From Pachysolen tannophilus NRRL Y-2460 (Eukaryota; Ascomycota; Pichiomycetes; Alaninales; Pachysolenaceae), in the NCBI GenBank assembly GCA_001661245.1, contig KV454011.1, positions 1,906,135 to 1,970,134 of the forward strand: a DNA stretch of 64,000 nt, given 5' to 3'. Below, piece by piece: positions 61,846 to 64,000 of the stretch (the stretch's first letter is position 1; each line of letters begins with the position of its first letter). A program made the translations under genes and the position numbers. Below the pieces are notes generated by a model. It saw nothing but the letters and a program-made list of their open reading frames with translations. It did not search any database and was not told the DNA's origin.

Positions 61846-62695
61846 GCTGGTCAAAATTTTTATGGAATACTGTAGAAAAAAAAAATTTCTTCCTTGCTCA
61901 CTATTTTTACACATTTCAGGATGTACATGATTAAATCAAGCCATATCGGGTATGGTAGCATATCATAGAAATATTATTATGGTGGTTTCAGTGGTACTAA
62001 TTATAATTATTTAATTACTAATATGCATATTTTTTATGCCATTGGATGAACCGAGCACCGATGCTATTGACTAACAATAGCAAATTTGTGAGAACGAGTA
62101 TTTACAGATAGACAGATAGATAGTACTTTATAAAACGAGTATTAATTATTTGATTATCTAAAAGCCGAGCCCTAGAATGAAAGTATATGATGCAGAAATA
62201 GTTGGTTCAAACTTGAAACGGTGCTAACCTTTTACCTGCTACCTCCTACCTGCCTACTTGCTTCCTGCTTCCTATTTAGTTACCAATTGGGAAACTGTTT
62301 ATGAAAATGGCTCTTTCCTCATTGGGAATCTTTTTATTAAATACGCTCAAAATACAATTTTTCTCCGAGCGGAATTTTCGTCCCGTTAAAAAAATTATAG
62401 TCAGTCAGTCAACTTATGTTTTCGAAATGAGAATTTGTGGCTGAGAACCGACGATTTTTCTGTGTTACCAAATTAGGAAAATTTACCAACCTCCAATGGG
62501 CTGAATAATGTATTACTATATTAAACTGAGCTGAACGGTTAGATCACATCGTTAAATCACAATCCCCTTCCCCTATATACAATAAAAAAAAAAGAAGAAA
62601 GAACATAAAAACAAAACTAAACTAAAGAAAACAAAATAAGATGAAAAAAAAAAAAAAAAAAAGTTACTAAAAATCATTCATCAGGTTTGTTTGAG

Positions 62696-63376
62696 TTACT
62701 CTTTACCTAAGGTTGCATTTACTTCTTTAATTTTTTTGGCCAAATGTCTCTTGGTTACTTCAGGATGTGCTTTTTCAAATTCTTCTCTTTTTTCCTCATC
62801 ATTGATGATTTCTTTCCAATTGTCTTCTTCTCTGAAAAGCTTTGGAGCCTTCTTTGAATGTTGCTCTTCGTACATAGACAACCCCATAGAACCTAATAAT
62901 AATGCAACAGTAAGGAATTGGGCGTACATTCTTGCTTGAACAAACTTTTGCGTCTTGGTTAGAAGTGGATCTTTGTCAACGTAAACCCATGATCCCCACA
63001 TAGATAGAGCCCATAACCCGGTAATTATCTTATACTTGTGCTCTGAAAGAACTTCAATAGATTTCTCACCCAACGTTAATGAGTGCCATCTTTTATACTC
63101 TTCCAAAGTTCTCTTTTGATCGTACTCAGAAGAATACATCTTCTTGTCGAAATTTTGCGAAGCTAACTCTGATACAATCGAAGTAGTACTAGCAATTGGC
63201 ATAACAACTAATGCAGTCTTGATAGAATAAGAAAGGTTCTTGAACAGCGGATACTTTCTTGGAACGACAGCAAATATACCAAGTGAAATACATGATCCAA
63301 GTAAAAAACCTTTAACAGCACCATTGAATGTGGCCGTGTTCAGAGCCTTAAATTCTTCTTCAGTTAAAACTTTCAT
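62696..63376 (-). CDS. RCF2: RCF2, respiratory supercomplex factor 2
   Basis: Inner mitochondrial membrane protein that associates with cytochrome c oxidase and III-IV supercomplexes. The N-terminal part has two membrane segments (GAVKGFLLGSCISLGIFAVV, and IKTALVVMPIASTTSIVSEL). The C-terminal HIG1 domain shows YKIITGLWALSMWGSWVYVD, QKFVQARMYAQFLTVALLLG and SMGLSMYEEQ, with the QARxxAQ-type motif expected for the family. The tail is helical and charged. Length of 226 residues is as in S. cerevisiae (224). The frame opens at a TTG (63382), and the first ATG is 63376 (MKVLTEEEFK), which matches the yeast start MKILTQDE. Confidence 0.95.
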   Translation of the reverse strand: MKVLTEEEFKALNTATFNGAVKGFLLGSCISLGIFAVVPRKYPLFKNLSYSIKTALVVMPIASTTSIVSELASQNFDKKMYSSEYDQKRTLEEYKRWHSLTLGEKSIEVLSEHKYKIITGLWALSMWGSWVYVDKDPLLTKTQKFVQARMYAQFLTVALLLGSMGLSMYEEQHSKKAPKLFREEDNWKEIINDEEKREEFEKAHPEVTKRHLAKKIKEVNATLGKE

Positions 63377-64000
63377 CTTCAAAAATATATTAATCTATAA
63401 AAAACAAAAAAAAAAAAATCTTTCACTACTCAAATAATTGCTAAAATATTAATATACATATATATTTATGAATAGATATATGTAAAGATTTATATGGTTT
63501 TATATGCGATGTTAAAAATCGGATGTCAGATACGACAATTTTACGGAAAAAACAGTGTGTGAAAAAAGTAAAACAAAAAAAAAAAAAAAAAGGTTTACAA
63601 AAAGCAAGTGCCGCGTAACCCGTACACTTCGATAGTAAGGTAATATTAGATAATTTTTAGAGATAATGTATGAACAACAATCGATAACCGTTAGACTAGT
63701 CACACGGAGATGACTCTTAAACATGTCACATTTTATAGTTAGTTTTCAAAATCTTCATGCTCAGTTTATACTAACTCGCTGCATCTCTATATGTAATTTA
63801 ATCCACGCGGTTTATTATGAACTAATCATTAATGACGGTCCCAATACACGACTTCATTTAGTACCACCGCCAACAGTCATCGGATGGCTCTTAGTCTTTG
63901 CGCGCATTTTTGCAGGTAACGCACGCAAGCAAGTAAATACCCACCCACCCACTCACTCACTCACTTAGTAATTACTAATACTATTTCACTAAATGTGGGA
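63377..64000. other. Right-edge intergenic region
   Basis: About 620 bp upstream of RCF2 to the window end. It has TA-rich sequence near 63450-63480, a poly-A run near 63575-63591, a TACTAAC motif near 63768 with no clear splice partners, and a (CCCA)n/(CTCA)n repeat at about 63940-63965. An 81-codon open frame at 63723 has no recognisable features and is not called. Confidence 0.5.

Larger units (their letters stand above)
60890..62695. other. Intergenic with assembly gap, YTP1 to RCF2
   Basis: About 1.8 kb including 365 N. The left part is very AT-rich (TA/ATAAATAT runs 61030-61075, poly-T 61322-61350). The right part (61850-62660) contains a GATA/GACAGATA repeat near 62107-62121, a cytosine-rich CCTGCTACCTCCTACC stretch near 62232-62265, a duplicated CAGT (62402-62411) and poly-A before RCF2's stop. 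A near-identical 35-36 bp segment flanks the gap on both sides. No credible gene is seen. Confidence 0.55.

Noticed and set aside
61364-61930. Open frame crossing the second gap
   Set aside because: Only non-gap residues come from the repeated contig ends; not a gene.
62195-62225. GGTTCAAAC, resembling a tRNA B box
   Set aside because: No matching A box at the correct distance and no acceptor or anticodon stems could be formed around it.
63660-63900. Possible 5'-UTR intron near the right edge (TACTAAC near 63768)
   Set aside because: Acceptor would be about 100 nt from the branch and no downstream gene is in the window, so it cannot be tested here.
1-64000. Mobile elements, LTRs, CRISPR arrays, rRNA
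   Set aside because: No integrase, reverse transcriptase or transposase signatures, no terminal repeat pairs and no regularly spaced repeat arrays were found; the only tandem repeats are simple sequence and heptamers.

Overview
This is 64 kb of nuclear DNA from an AT-rich ascomycete budding yeast (Saccharomycotina). The evidence is the gene content (KIN1, INO2, PFA3, POS5, AIM14, YTP1, RCF2, a fungal FKS glucan synthase), densely packed genes, short introns with a TACTAAC branch point, long poly-T tracts in promoters, and extensive Gln/Asn homopolymers in regulatory proteins. The closest relatives I can name are in or near the Saccharomycetaceae/Phaffomycetales/Saccharomycodales; I cannot fix the species. 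CTG reads better as leucine than serine at the few informative sites, so a CUG-Ser yeast is less likely but not excluded. I see no mobile element, CRISPR array, rRNA or convincing tRNA. There are two assembly gaps (47860-48237 and 61409-61773) and one isolated N at 58931.

Layout, left to right: the 3' part of PCM1 (chitin/GPI precursor), POS5 (mitochondrial NADH kinase), PFA3 (vacuolar palmitoyltransferase), TRS130 (TRAPPII), HEM4 (uroporphyrinogen-III synthase), a poly-Q orphan with many SP/TP sites, EAF1 (NuA4 platform, with a newly seen short first exon), CNL1 (BLOC-1), GGA (clathrin adaptor, three exons), a mitochondrial-looking CLD1/ICT1/ECM18-type hydrolase, a YDR124W-like protein, HEM13 (coproporphyrinogen oxidase), ABZ1 (PABA synthase), HRT3 (F-box), INO2 (bHLH activator of phospholipid genes), KIN1 (polarity kinase), a DDT-like chromatin protein, HEM1 (ALA synthase), GZF3 (GATA factor), AIM14 (ferric-reductase family), a TPR/RPAP3-type protein, a divergent FKS-family glucan synthase with a 5' intron, YTP1 and RCF2.

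Themes. Three heme genes (steps 1, 4 and 6) lie within 34 kb, but they are separated by unrelated genes, so this is loose linkage rather than a cluster. Several gene neighbourhoods recall S. cerevisiae chromosome IV: KIN1-INO2-YDR124W keep order and orientation but are interrupted here by three genes, and CNL1/GGA/EAF1 are still adjacent. INO2 has a near-consensus inositol/choline-responsive element in its own promoter, which suggests conserved autoregulation.

No wholly new system stands out. The least explained signals are GC-rich promoter boxes in an otherwise AT-rich genome: three CGAGGG copies at exact 11-bp spacing upstream of the glucan synthase, an inverted CCGAGGGT pair upstream of HEM1, a shared GCCTRGAAGT box in two promoters, and heptanucleotide GGTAGAN repeats just upstream of CNL1 and ABZ1. 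Gene models missing from a plain ORF view are the EAF1 first exon, the FKS first exon and the first two GGA exons.
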